NCBI RefSeq assembly: GCF_002245895.1
Contig: NZ_NPJZ01000002.1
Location: 496,001-560,000, forward strand
Reading direction: 5' to 3'
Origin: Rhodococcus sp. OK302
GTDB lineage: Bacteria > Actinomycetota > Actinomycetes > Mycobacteriales > Mycobacteriaceae
Length of the DNA: 64,000 bases
This document shows positions 1 through 8,957 of this stretch, in pieces. How positions within the stretch are numbered: the first letter of the stretch is position 1; each line of letters begins with the position of its first letter. The translations under genes and the position numbers were made by a program. The notes under the pieces are model-generated. The model worked only from the letters and a program-made list of their open reading frames with translations, did no database searches and had not been told where the DNA came from.

Positions 1-208
1 CGGGTGGGATCGGAGAACCCGGCGGTAGGGCAGCGATCATGTTCAGGTAGATCTGATGATCACGTGCCCGTACGGCTTCGCAGTCCTCTGCGGGGGTGGC
101 GTGGGCCGGCGGGGCAGCGAGTGCGAGCGCGCCGCTGAACGCGCCGGCGGCGGCGGTGGTGAGTGCACCCGCGGCGAGGATTCCGGCGACACGTACCCGC
201 CGGCTCAC
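1..208 (-). CDS. Exported protein, N-terminal part (runs off window)
   Basis: Reading leftward from a GTG at 208, an open frame continues to the window edge (69 codons). It begins MSRRVRVAGILAAGALTTA, followed by a small-residue hydrophobic stretch ending APPAHA, which fits a Sec signal peptide cleaved near residue 38. The mature part starts TPAEDCEAVRARDHQIYL. The GTG shares two bases with the TGA of the preceding membrane-protein gene (GTGA), so the two are probably translationally coupled. Function not recognised. The arrangement copies that at 1432-1435, where a related membrane protein overlaps a lipoprotein gene. Confidence 0.7.
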   Translation of the reverse strand, partial: MSRRVRVAGILAAGALTTAAAGAFSGALALAAPPAHATPAEDCEAVRARDHQIYLNMIAALPPGSPIPP

Positions 209-528
209 CGGTTCGTCTTCCGGCTTGTCGAGACCACGTTCGCGACGAGGGTGTCGGTGCCCCACCAGAACAGGCGGCCCGCGATCGACATCACCAGGAA
301 CAATCCCAGATACACCCACATGGTGCCGTGCTCGGCCGCCCAGCCGGCGACCCGGTCGAGGTTCGCGAACACCAGTATCAGCACTGCGAGCCCGGCCGCC
401 AGTGACAGTGCCGCACGCGCGAGGCGGGCGCCTTCGCCCTGGGCTGTCGTGCTCGGTGCTGGGGCCAGGAGGGTGTCGTCGTCGTGTTCTCCGGTGGTGT
501 CGTGTGTGCGTGTCGTGGTCTGCGTCAT
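205..528 (-). CDS. Small membrane protein, copy 2 of a duplicated pair
   Basis: 107 residues from an ATG at 528 preceded by GGGGGAAGAAAG. A Thr/Asp-rich cytoplasmic-looking N-terminus (MTQTTTRTHDTTGEHDDD) is followed by two probable membrane helices: ALSLAAGLAVLILVFANL, and a second around MWVYLGLFLVMSIAGRLFWW. From the LLAPAPS motif to WGTDTL it is almost identical to the protein at 1432-1764; only the ends differ. It overlaps the following exported-protein gene by GTGA. No family recognised. The role is probably linked to the exported partner, but that is inference from coupling only. Confidence 0.8.
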   Translation of the reverse strand: MTQTTTRTHDTTGEHDDDTLLAPAPSTTAQGEGARLARAALSLAAGLAVLILVFANLDRVAGWAAEHGTMWVYLGLFLVMSIAGRLFWWGTDTLVANVVSTSRKTNR

Positions 529-733
529 CGTCTTTCTTCCCCCGTGATGGTTCGTTGGTGCTCTCAGGCGGTTGTTGGTGCTCTCAGGCGGTCCCCGCAG
601 GCGCCGGCGGGCATGCTCGATCCCTGCCGGCGCCGAGCGATCGGCACCGTCGGTGCCGATCGCTCGGCCGCTCTCGAACGGCACCGATCCCCGGGGCAGT
701 GGACCGTGTAGGTGTGCCGCCCCGGGGGCGGGA

Positions 734-1435
734 TCAATCGAGTTTCGCGACCGCCGCCCGCAGGAGCGCGTCGAACTCGTCCCGCTCTGCCCGCGGCGAG
801 GTGTTCGTATCCGATGGGGTCTGCTCGAGCATCACCCGATAGGGCCCGACCCAGGCGTGACCCACGATCCTCAATGTCGTAGCGGGAGAAGACGTGTCAC
901 CGGGAATCAGTGAGCGGACCTCGGCCCGCTGCCGATACACGATCACCTCGTCCGCCGCCAGGTCGGACGGCGGATCCAGGCGGGTGGTGTCCATCGCCGT
1001 CGAGTCCACGGGTGTCCCGTCGACCGTCCGCGTGGTCACGGCCGTGGAACACGGACCGAAGAACATTCGCTCGACGAGCGCGGGTGTTTGACTCTCCCCG
1101 GTGGACACGGCGGTGACGTAGATGTCGCCGGTCGTGGTCTGAGCGTTCGCGGCCGCCTGGGGTGCCACGGTTTCGATCCGTGCCTGTTCCTCGCGGGGCT
1201 GTGCGCAGTCGGCAGGCTCGAAGGTGGTGTTCGAGATCGCGTCGGCGAGCTGCCGCCCGTACGCTGCCGGATCGGGAACCGGGTAGTACTGCGAGCCGGC
1301 CGGAAAATCGGATTCGGCCAACATCAGTGGCTGCAGATCCTCGGGCTGTACCGCATCCGCGGTCCCATCGCCGCTCGAGCATCCCGACATCAGCACGACC
1401 AGGCCGACCGCGACCGCGGCAGCACCCCGGCTCAC
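734..1435 (-). CDS. Secreted lipoprotein, PknH-sensor/DUF5642-like
   Basis: 233 residues from a GTG at 1435 that overlaps the upstream TGA. The N-terminus MSRGAAAVAVGLVVLMSGC gives a lipobox with Cys19, so a lipid-anchored exported protein is expected. The body contains ESDFPAGSQYYPVPDPAAYG and two further cysteines (DCAQP and FGPCSTAV), the pattern of mycobacterial PknH-type sensor or DUF5642 lipoproteins. The C-terminal half has a regular beta-rich look with VGHAWVGPYRVMLEQ. Family assignment is by resemblance only; the ligand is unknown. Confidence 0.7.
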   Translation of the reverse strand: MSRGAAAVAVGLVVLMSGCSSGDGTADAVQPEDLQPLMLAESDFPAGSQYYPVPDPAAYGRQLADAISNTTFEPADCAQPREEQARIETVAPQAAANAQTTTGDIYVTAVSTGESQTPALVERMFFGPCSTAVTTRTVDGTPVDSTAMDTTRLDPPSDLAADEVIVYRQRAEVRSLIPGDTSSPATTLRIVGHAWVGPYRVMLEQTPSDTNTSPRAERDEFDALLRAAVAKLD

Positions 1436-1764
1436 CGGTCCGCCTCCGCGGTGACCGCGTGCGCGGTGAGGGTGTCGGTGCCCCACCAGAACAGCCGTCC
1501 CGCGATCGACATCACCAGGAACAACCCCAGATACACCCACATGGTGCCGTGCTCGGCCGCCCAGCCGGCGACCCGGTCGAGGTTCGCGAACACCAGTATC
1601 AGCACCGCGAGCCCGGCCGCCAGCGACAGTGCCGCACGCGCGAGGCGGGCGCCTTCGCCCTGGGCTGTCGTGCTCGGTGCTGGCGCCAGGAGGGCGTCGC
1701 CGTCGCCTGGATCGTCGTCGCGTTCTCTGCTGGTGTCGTGCGTGCGTGTCGTGGCGTGCGTCAT
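1432..1764 (-). CDS. Small membrane protein, copy 1 of a duplicated pair
   Basis: 110 residues, ATG at 1764 behind GGGGAGAT. The N-terminus (MTHATTRTHDTSRERDDD) has three extra residues relative to the copy at 205-528; the central block with two membrane segments is virtually the same. Its TGA overlaps the GTG of the lipoprotein gene. The duplicated segment covers the coding block almost exactly while the exported partners differ, which points to duplication and then partner exchange or divergence. Function not recognised. Confidence 0.8.
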   Translation of the reverse strand: MTHATTRTHDTSRERDDDPGDGDALLAPAPSTTAQGEGARLARAALSLAAGLAVLILVFANLDRVAGWAAEHGTMWVYLGLFLVMSIAGRLFWWGTDTLTAHAVTAEADR

Positions 1765-1807
1765 CGACAGATCTCCCCTGTGGTGGCGTCCCCGAAAAAG
1801 TCTGTGG

Positions 1808-2446
1808 TCAGAGCCAGGTCGGCTCGGAGTACACGTACACGCTGTCATCGGAGGTGGCGGTCGAGGCCGCGAGCATCGAGTACGAACGGATCGACACCGC
1901 ACCGAAGCAACCATCGACCTTCACGTGTAGGTTCGAGGTACTCACCGACGCCCTCGCGCCCTCGAGGTCCTTCTTGCCGAGCGGGATCGTGGTGATCGTG
2001 CCGAGCTTGACCTGCGCCGAGATCGACGGACCGATGTTCGCGTTCAACCCCGCGTTCGGGCCCGTCAGCGAGATGCCGACACTCGGACCGATCGTCATCG
2101 CCAAACCTGCTGTCACACCGGACGATACGTCGACCGCGCAACCGACCTGCAGACCCTGTTCGATGTAGCCGGTCCGCACCGGAGCCGTCCCCGCGCCGGT
2201 GATCGTGCCGGTCGTCTTCGACGACAGGAAGCCCTCGCGGGTGAACCGCGACGCGGCCAGGTTCGGTACCGGGTTCGCCGACAACTCCGTCGCCGAGACC
2301 GCCAACACCCAACCGTCGTCGGTGGTCTTGGAATCCGACTTCGACTCCAGCTTCGTCGGCTCCGCCGATGCGACCCCGCAGGTCCCCAGCACTACCGCGC
2401 CTGCAGCGACCATGGACACGACAGACTTCTGCCACATAGCAGACAT
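1808..2446 (-). CDS. MspA-family outer-membrane porin
   Basis: 212 residues from the ATG at 2446 (GGGAGAA six bases upstream). A 28-residue signal peptide ends GTCGVASA and the mature protein begins EPTKLESKSDS. Length and layout match MspA porins: an early acidic region with DGWVLAVSATE, then Gly/Thr/Ser-rich alternating strands (GLAMTIGPSVGISLTGPNAG, NANIGPSISAQVKLG), then two Cys (QVGCAVD and VDGCFGAV). MspA monomers form octameric channels in the mycomembrane for small hydrophilic solutes. It is preceded by an AT-richer intergenic stretch that could hold the promoter, and it may continue into the downstream membrane-protein genes. Confidence 0.9.
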   Translation of the reverse strand: MSAMWQKSVVSMVAAGAVVLGTCGVASAEPTKLESKSDSKTTDDGWVLAVSATELSANPVPNLAASRFTREGFLSSKTTGTITGAGTAPVRTGYIEQGLQVGCAVDVSSGVTAGLAMTIGPSVGISLTGPNAGLNANIGPSISAQVKLGTITTIPLGKKDLEGARASVSTSNLHVKVDGCFGAVSIRSYSMLAASTATSDDSVYVYSEPTWL

Positions 2447-3173
2447 AAAGGATTCTCCCACCCTGAAATACGTTCCGCGAACACACGATCCGGATATTAC
2501 CGACCGTCCAGTTCTCAAACTAACACATCACCTACCGGCCCCAGACCGGCACCGGCTAATTCATGGCGAATCTTGTTGGCATGAGCGGAAAGAACACCTC
2601 ATCGAAGTAACCGTGGCTGTGGAACTGGTGAACCTGGCCGCACCGGTGTCGAATACCGCTCCGGCCACCGAGCCGTCGGGCTGGGCAGGGGGACGGTTCG
2701 GAGGGGACGCGGGTGAGGGCTACGCCGTATCGAAGGGGTCGGTCGCGGTGCTGGTGTCGACGACCCGACCGCAATCGGTGAAGGCGCAGCCGGCTTTGCG
2801 GCCGCGGTGATCGACGAACTCTGTGAGTTTCAGAAGAGGCCTGCATTTTTCAGAAGACGATTGCACTCACAGCGAAAACATCATCACCGAGTCATTCCCG
2901 ATCCGACGACAGTGCCATCGAATTCGCCGATTTATCGGGTGCTCCTATCGAAGCTGTCGCGTCTATCAATCGATCGATATCTTCAGTCGCTGCGGCAGCG
3001 GCACAACCGGCCTGGATTTCTGCGTCGTGGATTGTGTCCATGGCGGGTCGATGTCCGGAATACGGCGGATCTCCTCCCTGCGGCTCGTACGCGCCGACAC
3101 TCGTGAGCGCTGGGCCCGTACTGCGAATAGTGCAGTTAACAAGATTGATCCGTATCCGCCGACGGCCCTCAGG
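2447..3173. other. Intergenic region without a supported gene
   Basis: The stretch between the porin start and the sortase stop has only low-quality open frames. It carries a Tn402-end-like repeat (listed at 2822). I see no transposase, RNA gene or convincing promoter. Confidence 0.5.
2822..2945 (+). repeat. Tn402/integron-IR-like repeat, copy T1
   Basis: Begins TGTGAGTTTCAGAAGAGGCC and has a second CAGAAGACGATTGCAC about 20 bases later. A conserved tail follows (agcgaaaacatcatcaccga, then a Gly/Arg-type ATCGAATTCGCCGATTTATC segment). The tail is shared with copies at 24229, 42987 and 59546. The core resembles the 25-bp terminal repeat plus 19-bp TniA repeats of Tn402-type transposons (known sequence of class 1 integron ends). 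T1 is the most diverged of the group. Confidence 0.6.
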
Positions 3174-3851
3174 TCAGTTGACCTGATCCGCATATAGATA
3201 CACGTTGTCCTCGTAATTGCCTACCCCGTTCGCGTAGGACAGATCGCCTCCGCACGTGACCACCGCCAGCCGCCGCGGCCCGGTGGGCCCGTCCAGGACA
3301 CTCTCCTCGATACCGTCGACCTTCGGGCGGTCCACCACACTGGTCACCCGCCACGACATGGGACGCCCCTCACTGTCTGCGGTACGGACAATGTCCCCAG
3401 GTTGCATCAACGCCAGGTTGAACAGGGCTCCGTTGCCCTGACCCACCAGATTTACGTGTCCTGCCAACAGCGTTGTGCCCTCATCGGCCACCAGCGGCGC
3501 GCCGTCCACCCAGATACCCACCATCGACACGTCGTCCGGCGGGGTCAACACGCCGCCGGGCACCGTCGCGTCCACGATCGGCGCTCTCACACCAATCCGG
3601 TTCAATACCAGGGTGTTCGGCTCTATTAACGCGTCCCGGTCGATGGCTTCCGGCGCCTGCCCGGTGCTCTCGCCGTGAGCTACTCCCGGCGGGTGCGGGT
3701 CGACCGGAGTCGGACGTCGAGCGTCTACAGCAAGCATCACTGCTCCGGTCACCAACAATGCCAGTGCAAGACACAGGCCGACGACGGAGCGAATGCGCGG
3801 GCGAGTTCGACGATGGCGACCTGCTGATCGTGGCCCATCGGATTCGGTCAT
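3174..3851 (-). CDS. Class F-like sortase (transpeptidase)
   Basis: 225 residues, ATG at 3851 behind AAGGAAGGG. An Arg-rich cytoplasmic N-terminus precedes one membrane anchor (about residues 22-43, VVGLCLALALLVTGAVMLAV), with an extracellular catalytic domain. The sortase pair is visible: His132 in LLAGHVNLVG and Cys200 in AVVTCGGD. The segment normally carrying the catalytic Arg reads GNYEDNVYLYA, and I see no Arg after Cys200. Class F sortases are single-domain housekeeping-like enzymes of actinobacteria. It lies 104 bp downstream of a large surface protein whose C-terminus looks like a sorting region, so that protein is the likely substrate. Confidence 0.85.
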   Translation of the reverse strand: MTESDGPRSAGRHRRTRPRIRSVVGLCLALALLVTGAVMLAVDARRPTPVDPHPPGVAHGESTGQAPEAIDRDALIEPNTLVLNRIGVRAPIVDATVPGGVLTPPDDVSMVGIWVDGAPLVADEGTTLLAGHVNLVGQGNGALFNLALMQPGDIVRTADSEGRPMSWRVTSVVDRPKVDGIEESVLDGPTGPRRLAVVTCGGDLSYANGVGNYEDNVYLYADQVN

Positions 3852-3897
3852 GTTGGCCCTTCCTTGTCTCGAGATCCGTCGACGGTTACAGCGAAAA

Positions 3898-3928
3898 CCC
3901 GGCCTCAGTGCTGAGCACCGAGGCCGGG
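3898..3928 (-). terminator. Hairpin between surface-protein gene and sortase gene
   Basis: Nine-base arms CCCGGCCTC (3898-3906) and GAGGCCGGG (3920-3928) with a 13-base loop. On the minus strand the stem is followed by TTTTCG, so it would end or attenuate transcription after the surface-protein gene while letting some read into the sortase gene. Confidence 0.7.
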
Positions 3929-3955
3929 TGTTTCTACTTCAGTTCAGTCAGACTC

Positions 3956-6649
3956 TCAGCGCGTGCGGCGAACTGCCACGAGAGCGCCGACGCCACCGAC
4001 AGCGAGGAGCAGCACTGCGAGGCCGAACCCGGTCGCGGAGTTGAAGCCGATACCGGCACCGCCACCGTCGATCGCGTGCGGACGCTCACCCGTCGGACCA
4101 GGCCTTCCCGGCGTCGCCGTTACGCTCGGCGCGGTGGGCCGATCCGATGTGGTCGGTGCGACCGTCGTGGTCGGTGCGACTGTGGTGGTCGGTGCGACCG
4201 AAGTACCCGGGGTCCCCGGAACACTCGAGCCGAGCGATCCGCCGGGATTGTCCAGGCTGCCCGATCCGAGGCTTCCCAGCCCAAGGCTGCCCAGTCCGAG
4301 ACCGATGGATCCGAGACCGATGGAGCCGAGGTCGCCGATGGACCCGACGCTGCCACCCGCGCGAGAGACGAAGCCGAAGTCCAGCGTCATGTCCTGATCG
4401 CCGATCTCAGGCAGGTTCTCCGACGTCGAGGACCATGAATCCGAGTCCTTGTCGCGGGCACCCGCGTTCGCCTTGGTCGGCACGTAATCCTTGAGTGCTT
4501 CCTTGGTTGACGGATCATCCTGGGCGATTTCGACGGTGTACTTCTGCCCGGGCGTCAGACCCTGGAAGGAATACCTGCCGTTCTTGTCCGTTGTGGTGGT
4601 GTTGACGTAGTCCTCACCGAGGTAGTTCTTGGTGACGGGTGTGCCGTCCTCGTTGAGGACCTCCAGCACTACGCCTTCGATACCGGACTCTTCGACATTC
4701 TGAAGTCCGTCCTTGTTCGCGTCGAACCACACGTAGTCGCCGACAGAGACGGCGCCCTTCGACTTCACGAATCCGAAGTCCAGCGTCAGGTCCTTGTCGC
4801 CGGAGTTCGGCAGCAGGGCCGATTCGGCGGTCCACGACGAGGAGTCCGTTGCCGGATCGCCCTTGCCAGTCAGGGTCGGCTCGAGGCCCTTGAGCGACGC
4901 GACGGTGGACGGATCGTCCTTGACGATTTCGACGGTGTACTTGTGTCCGGAGGCCAGGCCCTCGAAGCTGTACTTGCCTTCGGCGTCCGTCGTGGTGGTG
5001 TTCGTGTAGGGGTCACCCTTGTAGTCGACGGTTACGGGCTTGCCGTTCTCGTCGAGGACGCGCAGCACGACGCCGCCGATGCCGGTTTCATCCGAGTCTT
5101 GGATGCCGTCGCGGTTGGTGTCGAGCCACACGTAGTCGCCGACAGAGACGGCGCCCAGTGACTTGACGAATCCGAAGTCCAGCGTCAGGTCCTTGTCGCC
5201 CTGCTTCGGCAGATTCACCGAGGTGGAAGTCCAGGTGGACGAGTCACCCGCGCGGTCGCCGACGTTTTCCTGGGTCGGTGTCAGGCCCTTGAGCGCGGTG
5301 ATCGTGCCCGGATCATCCTGGACGATCTTCACTGTGTATTTATGCCCGGGCGTCAGGGCGGTGAAGTAGTAGAGGCCGTTCGCGTTCGTGGTGGTCGTGT
5401 TGTTGTACGGGTGATCGCGGAAGTTCACGGTGACGGGGGTTCCGTCCTCGTTGAACACCGCCAGCTTGACGCCGGCGATCGGCGGCTCGTTGCCGTCTTG
5501 GCGACCGTCTTTGTTCTCGTCGAACCAGACGTAGTTGCCCACAGTCGCGGAGAGGGTTCCGACGCCCACGGCGCCGCTGTTCTGGCGCAGCGAGGCCGAC
5601 CAGGTCTTGTCGCCGTCCCAACCACCCACGGTGTTCTGGATCGGCAGGAAATCCGCGAAGTCCTCCGTCAGGTCAGCTTTGAAACCGACGATCAGGCCCT
5701 CACCCTTGACGAGAGCAGGAGCGCCTGGGGTTGCGCCGCGCACCGTGATCTTGATCTGCGAGGCGCTGCACTCGATGGCGGCGCGATCGCCGAGCGGGGT
5801 GTCCTTGACCTCGTACTTGCCGGCGACCAGTACCAAAGTACGGCTCCAGAGCCTGAACGAGTCGCAGATAGGGGTCCAGCCGGGCTGCGGCGTGTCAGTA
5901 ATGACGAACTCGGTGCCGGCGTAGTCGGCTTCGCGCTGGGTGCCGACCTGAAAGTTCCAGTTGATCTGCTCCTTCAACGAGGAACTGCCCTGGGTCTCAT
6001 CTTTCCAGGAACCCCACTTCGAAGAATCGAAGTAGTTCGATCCGGGACCCGGATTCGGGTCGACCCCACTGCCGGCGTTGACATGGCCGTCGAGAGTGCC
6101 CGTGCCGCAACCGCCGAAGGTCATGCCCGGGAAGTCCTGCGGCACGTCGACAATGTCGTTGACGAGCGACCGATCCCAGCCCACCTGCACCCAGGCACTG
6201 CCGGCAATGTTGGCATGCTCGTCGGCATACTGGGTCAGAGTCATGGTCAACGTCTTGCCGTCGGCGCTCCAGGCGCCGGTGGCGACAACGGTGACATTGT
6301 CCGGCGCAAAGGCCTTCATCGGCAGTGTGCGGTTGGATACTTTCAGTTCGGTCGGTAGGACCAGGTCGAACGTCTCGCCTTGCCCCATGCCGTTCTTGAT
6401 CGACCAATCCCACTCGATATCGGTGGTACCGCCGGCGTCGGAGGTGAATACACCGTCCTTGATGTTCGAGGCGCCTGGCTTCCAGTGGATGTTGCTCCAT
6501 CCGCCGGCCTCGCAATCCGACGCGGGGTCTGCCTGTGCAATCCCGTGGAATCCTGGCAGGAGCACCAGCCCGGACAGCAATAGCGTGAGAGCAAGAACTC
6601 CAGCGAGAAGTCTTCGTGCCGCGTACGACGCGGCCGTACCGATTGCCAT
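3956..6649 (-). CDS. Large cell-surface protein with SdrD-type B repeats
   Basis: 897 residues from an ATG at 6649. A long signal peptide ends GFHGIAQA and an adhesin-like beta domain of roughly 350 residues follows. Three ~110-residue SdrD B-like modules come next, each starting VGDYVW(L/F)D and holding calcium-loop-like D-x-N-x-D-G segments (DENKDGRQDGNE, DTNRDGIQDSDE, DANKDGLQNVEE). Next come a Gly/Ser/Leu repeat (GSIGLGSIGLGLGSLGLG), a PTTTVAPTTTV linker, and a C-terminal hydrophobic helix ending AVRRTR. The residues before that helix read FNSATGFG instead of a canonical LPxTG or LAxTG. It is probably anchored by the adjacent sortase. The role in adhesion or surface display is inferred from architecture. 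Confidence 0.9.
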   Translation of the reverse strand: MAIGTAASYAARRLLAGVLALTLLLSGLVLLPGFHGIAQADPASDCEAGGWSNIHWKPGASNIKDGVFTSDAGGTTDIEWDWSIKNGMGQGETFDLVLPTELKVSNRTLPMKAFAPDNVTVVATGAWSADGKTLTMTLTQYADEHANIAGSAWVQVGWDRSLVNDIVDVPQDFPGMTFGGCGTGTLDGHVNAGSGVDPNPGPGSNYFDSSKWGSWKDETQGSSSLKEQINWNFQVGTQREADYAGTEFVITDTPQPGWTPICDSFRLWSRTLVLVAGKYEVKDTPLGDRAAIECSASQIKITVRGATPGAPALVKGEGLIVGFKADLTEDFADFLPIQNTVGGWDGDKTWSASLRQNSGAVGVGTLSATVGNYVWFDENKDGRQDGNEPPIAGVKLAVFNEDGTPVTVNFRDHPYNNTTTTNANGLYYFTALTPGHKYTVKIVQDDPGTITALKGLTPTQENVGDRAGDSSTWTSTSVNLPKQGDKDLTLDFGFVKSLGAVSVGDYVWLDTNRDGIQDSDETGIGGVVLRVLDENGKPVTVDYKGDPYTNTTTTDAEGKYSFEGLASGHKYTVEIVKDDPSTVASLKGLEPTLTGKGDPATDSSSWTAESALLPNSGDKDLTLDFGFVKSKGAVSVGDYVWFDANKDGLQNVEESGIEGVVLEVLNEDGTPVTKNYLGEDYVNTTTTDKNGRYSFQGLTPGQKYTVEIAQDDPSTKEALKDYVPTKANAGARDKDSDSWSSTSENLPEIGDQDMTLDFGFVSRAGGSVGSIGDLGSIGLGSIGLGLGSLGLGSLGSGSLDNPGGSLGSSVPGTPGTSVAPTTTVAPTTTVAPTTSDRPTAPSVTATPGRPGPTGERPHAIDGGGAGIGFNSATGFGLAVLLLAVGGVGALVAVRRTR

Positions 6650-7398
6650 GTAATTACTTTCTCTGTCAAGACGTGAAGAATCTGCCCGGGACGGCTCGCA
6701 ACAGAGTGCGCGAATATGCAGTCGAGACAAGGGCAGAACTGAGCAAACCAGACGGTGTGCAGTTGAGAAACTAACATGATCCATTCGTGTTCAGGTTTTC
6801 CTTGAGATTGCTCCGGGCGATTGGCTCCACGCCGAGAAAAATCACTTTGAACTGGCCTTAAGAACCTTCTTTGGGGTTCTCGGACGGACCAGGTGACTAG
6901 CTCGTCACACCCTTGAAACCAACCGCTCGCCGCACGCCATTTGTGGGCCTGGACGACGGTTTATGGGCGTTTGACGCAACTCTGTTTTCCGGGAATGCAT
7001 AAGCGTTCACGCAGCTAGTTGCCATTTATTTGCCGAAGCGCAGCCGGCAGGCATGGAACAGATTGTCCAAATTCACATTTGTCGCGAATATGCAAATCCG
7101 TGTCCAATATATAAAAAGGGTGAATTCGGGGGTGAATTTAATGCAATTAATGCAATTAATGCCCTGGCCGACTGAACCCTGGAATTGTGAAAGAAACTCA
7201 GAGACGTGGCCCACATTTGCGACCTTCGGCTGTGGGTGGCACGGTTTGCCTGGAGCCGGTGGGCACAGTTTGATCAGGGACTGCTGATCGGCGCCGCCGA
7301 TCACGGCAACGCCGAGATGTACGTTTTCCGCAGTATCTGACCAGGCGACGCGATCGACGCTACGCACCGATACCGTGTGGAGGTGAGACGGGCTTCTG
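6650..7398. other. Intergenic, AT-richer upstream region of the surface-protein gene
   Basis: No convincing gene on either strand. The AT-rich patch around 7080-7160 and the 6780-6960 stretch stand out against the high-GC surroundings and could contain the surface-protein promoter. I cannot place a specific -10/-35. Confidence 0.4.
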
Positions 7399-7500
7399 TG
7401 TCAGTTTCAGAAGACGGTTGTAGGTGTGCAGGGGTTTTAGGGTCAAGTGCAGTCGACTTCTGACATTTTGGGTTCAGAAGTGCGCTGCACTTTCGAACTC
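7399..7500 (+). repeat. Tn402/integron-IR-like repeat, copy T2
   Basis: Starts TGTCAGTTTCAGAAGACGGT. At 7447-7465 it also holds the inverted form GTGCAGTCGACTTCTGACA and then another GGTTCAGAAGTGCGCTGCAC. The set of direct and inverted copies lies directly upstream of a decayed resolvase gene and may include part of its res site. Confidence 0.6.
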
Positions 7501-7575
7501 CGACGCACCTCGGACCGCCCGTGATGATCGACGCCGTAATCGCCGCAGCCCGCGAAAACGCCGATACCGCCCGAC

Positions 7576-8057
7576 AGTGGCCGACAGACTCGGCGGCCCG
7601 GACTCGACAATGCGATCAACGCTGCCCGCGAAGCTGACGTGTTCTGTGTGACGAAACTCGACCGACTCTCCCGGTCCGCGAAGGACCTCCACGAGACGGT
7701 GGGGCGACTGGCCGACAAGGGCGTTGCGTTGTCGATCGACGGGAAGATTTACGACCCGACCGATCCGATGGGCAAAATATTCATCGGCGTTCTCGGGTTG
7801 ACGGCCGAATTCGAGTCGGATCTGATCAGAAGTCGGACCAGGGACGCCGTGGCGGCGGCCGCGGCGGCCGGCAAGATAAAGGGTCGTCAGCACAAGCTCA
7901 CGCCGGAAGAGCGTGCGTACCTGTTGTGAACGTACGAGACGGGAAGTTCAAGATCGAAACACTGTGTAGGAATACAGGTTTGAATCGTTCGGCGCTGTAT
8001 GCGAATATCGAGTTGGCCCGCACCGGGCGGGACGCTGAAAGACTCCCGGCACTCTGA
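7576..8057 (+). pseudogene. Serine resolvase, 5'-truncated and mutated
   Basis: The frame from SGRQTRRPGLDNAINAA onward matches the intact resolvase at 58822-59418 nearly residue for residue (VTKLDRLSRSAKDLHETV, GKIFIGVLGLTAEFESDL, GRQHKLTPEERAYLL). About 50 N-terminal residues, including the catalytic Ser, are missing. A Gln codon has become TGA at about 7927. A one-base deletion follows a few codons later, and the helix-turn-helix part (LCRNTGLNRSALYANIELA) continues in another frame to about 8057. It cannot be functional. Confidence 0.9.
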
Positions 8058-8069
8058 GTTCGCCCCGGC

Positions 8070-8165
8070 TGTCGATCCGTCACGTCTACGGCCGACCGTG
8101 ATTATCGAGTACTCCGTGCCAAATAATTCATTGAAAAACATGCCAAATAATTCCGAGAGTCACAG
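8070..8165 (-). repeat. Repeat S next to resolvase relic
   Basis: This ~95-bp stretch (actccgtgccaaataattca) is similar in reverse orientation to 42886-42972 and 58742-58802. At all three sites it sits on the far side of a resolvase gene, or of the place where one would be, from the Tn402-like end. It therefore looks like one part of a mobile module. Confidence 0.55.
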
Positions 8166-8270
8166 GCGAGCGACCTTTCGTTACCGAATCGTTGAGTGTC
8201 GCAAAACCTGTCCGAAAACTTATTGTCGCTCAATACTTCCTGTCGTTCAGTTCTGCAACACTGTGCCCTT

Positions 8271-8768
8271 GTGAGCACACTTCTGGGGTACGCGAGGGTC
8301 TCGACCGCCGATCAGGACCCAACACTGCAGACGGACGCACTGACGTCCGCCGGCTGCTACAAGATCTGGACCGACGTCGTATCCGGCTCGAAAGACGACC
8401 GGCCACAACTCGCCGCCGTCATCGAACACCTGCGCCCGGGTGACACCCTGGCGGTGTGGCGCTTGGACCGACTCGGACGATCACTGCCGCACCTACTGGA
8501 AACCGTTGCCCGCCTCGAAGCGGACGGCATCGGGTTCACGTCACTCACCGAAGAAATCAACACCACAACACCCGGCGGCCGACTGATCTTCACCATCTTT
8601 GACGCCCTCGCAGAATTTGAACGAAATCTGCTGTGGGAGAAGACATTTTCAGGGTTGGAAGCGGCGCGACGGCAGGGCCGTAACGGTGGTCGCCCCCCGG
8701 CGCTCGACGGCGGCAGCCTCCAACTGCCAAGCCGCGACGGTCAGCTGTTGACGCCTGCGGGATGTTGA
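8271..8768 (+). pseudogene. DNA invertase/resolvase lacking its C-terminal HTH
   Basis: The GTG at 8271 starts MSTLLGYARVSTADQDPTLQ with catalytic Ser11. The serine recombinase catalytic domain is complete (VWRLDRLGRSLPHLLETV, LIFTIFDALAEFERNLL). After GRNGGRPPALD the expected helix-turn-helix is replaced by an unrelated tail, giving 165 residues against about 185 for the family. The missing HTH type survives as a separate relic at 28310-28456. DNA binding is therefore probably lost. In-frame codons upstream of 8271 look non-coding. Confidence 0.75.
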
Positions 8769-8957
8769 CGTGCTGCGCATCTCGAAGCCCCAATCTCGAA
8801 GGGGCTTCGTGATGCGTTTGTGTGGGCGTGCTGTTGGGCAACTGGTCCTCGCTGCGGTGTTTCTGCGGGCGCGGATTGGTCGTGGTGGGACAGTCTGTTG
8901 ACTGTGGCGCTTGTGTCCGAGGAAGTATCGCTGGTAGACGACGGCGTGGTGGTGTGG

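Noticed and set aside
7026..7367. 113-codon minus frame
   Set aside because: Lies in an AT-rich intergenic region, starts without a ribosome site and matches nothing recognised.
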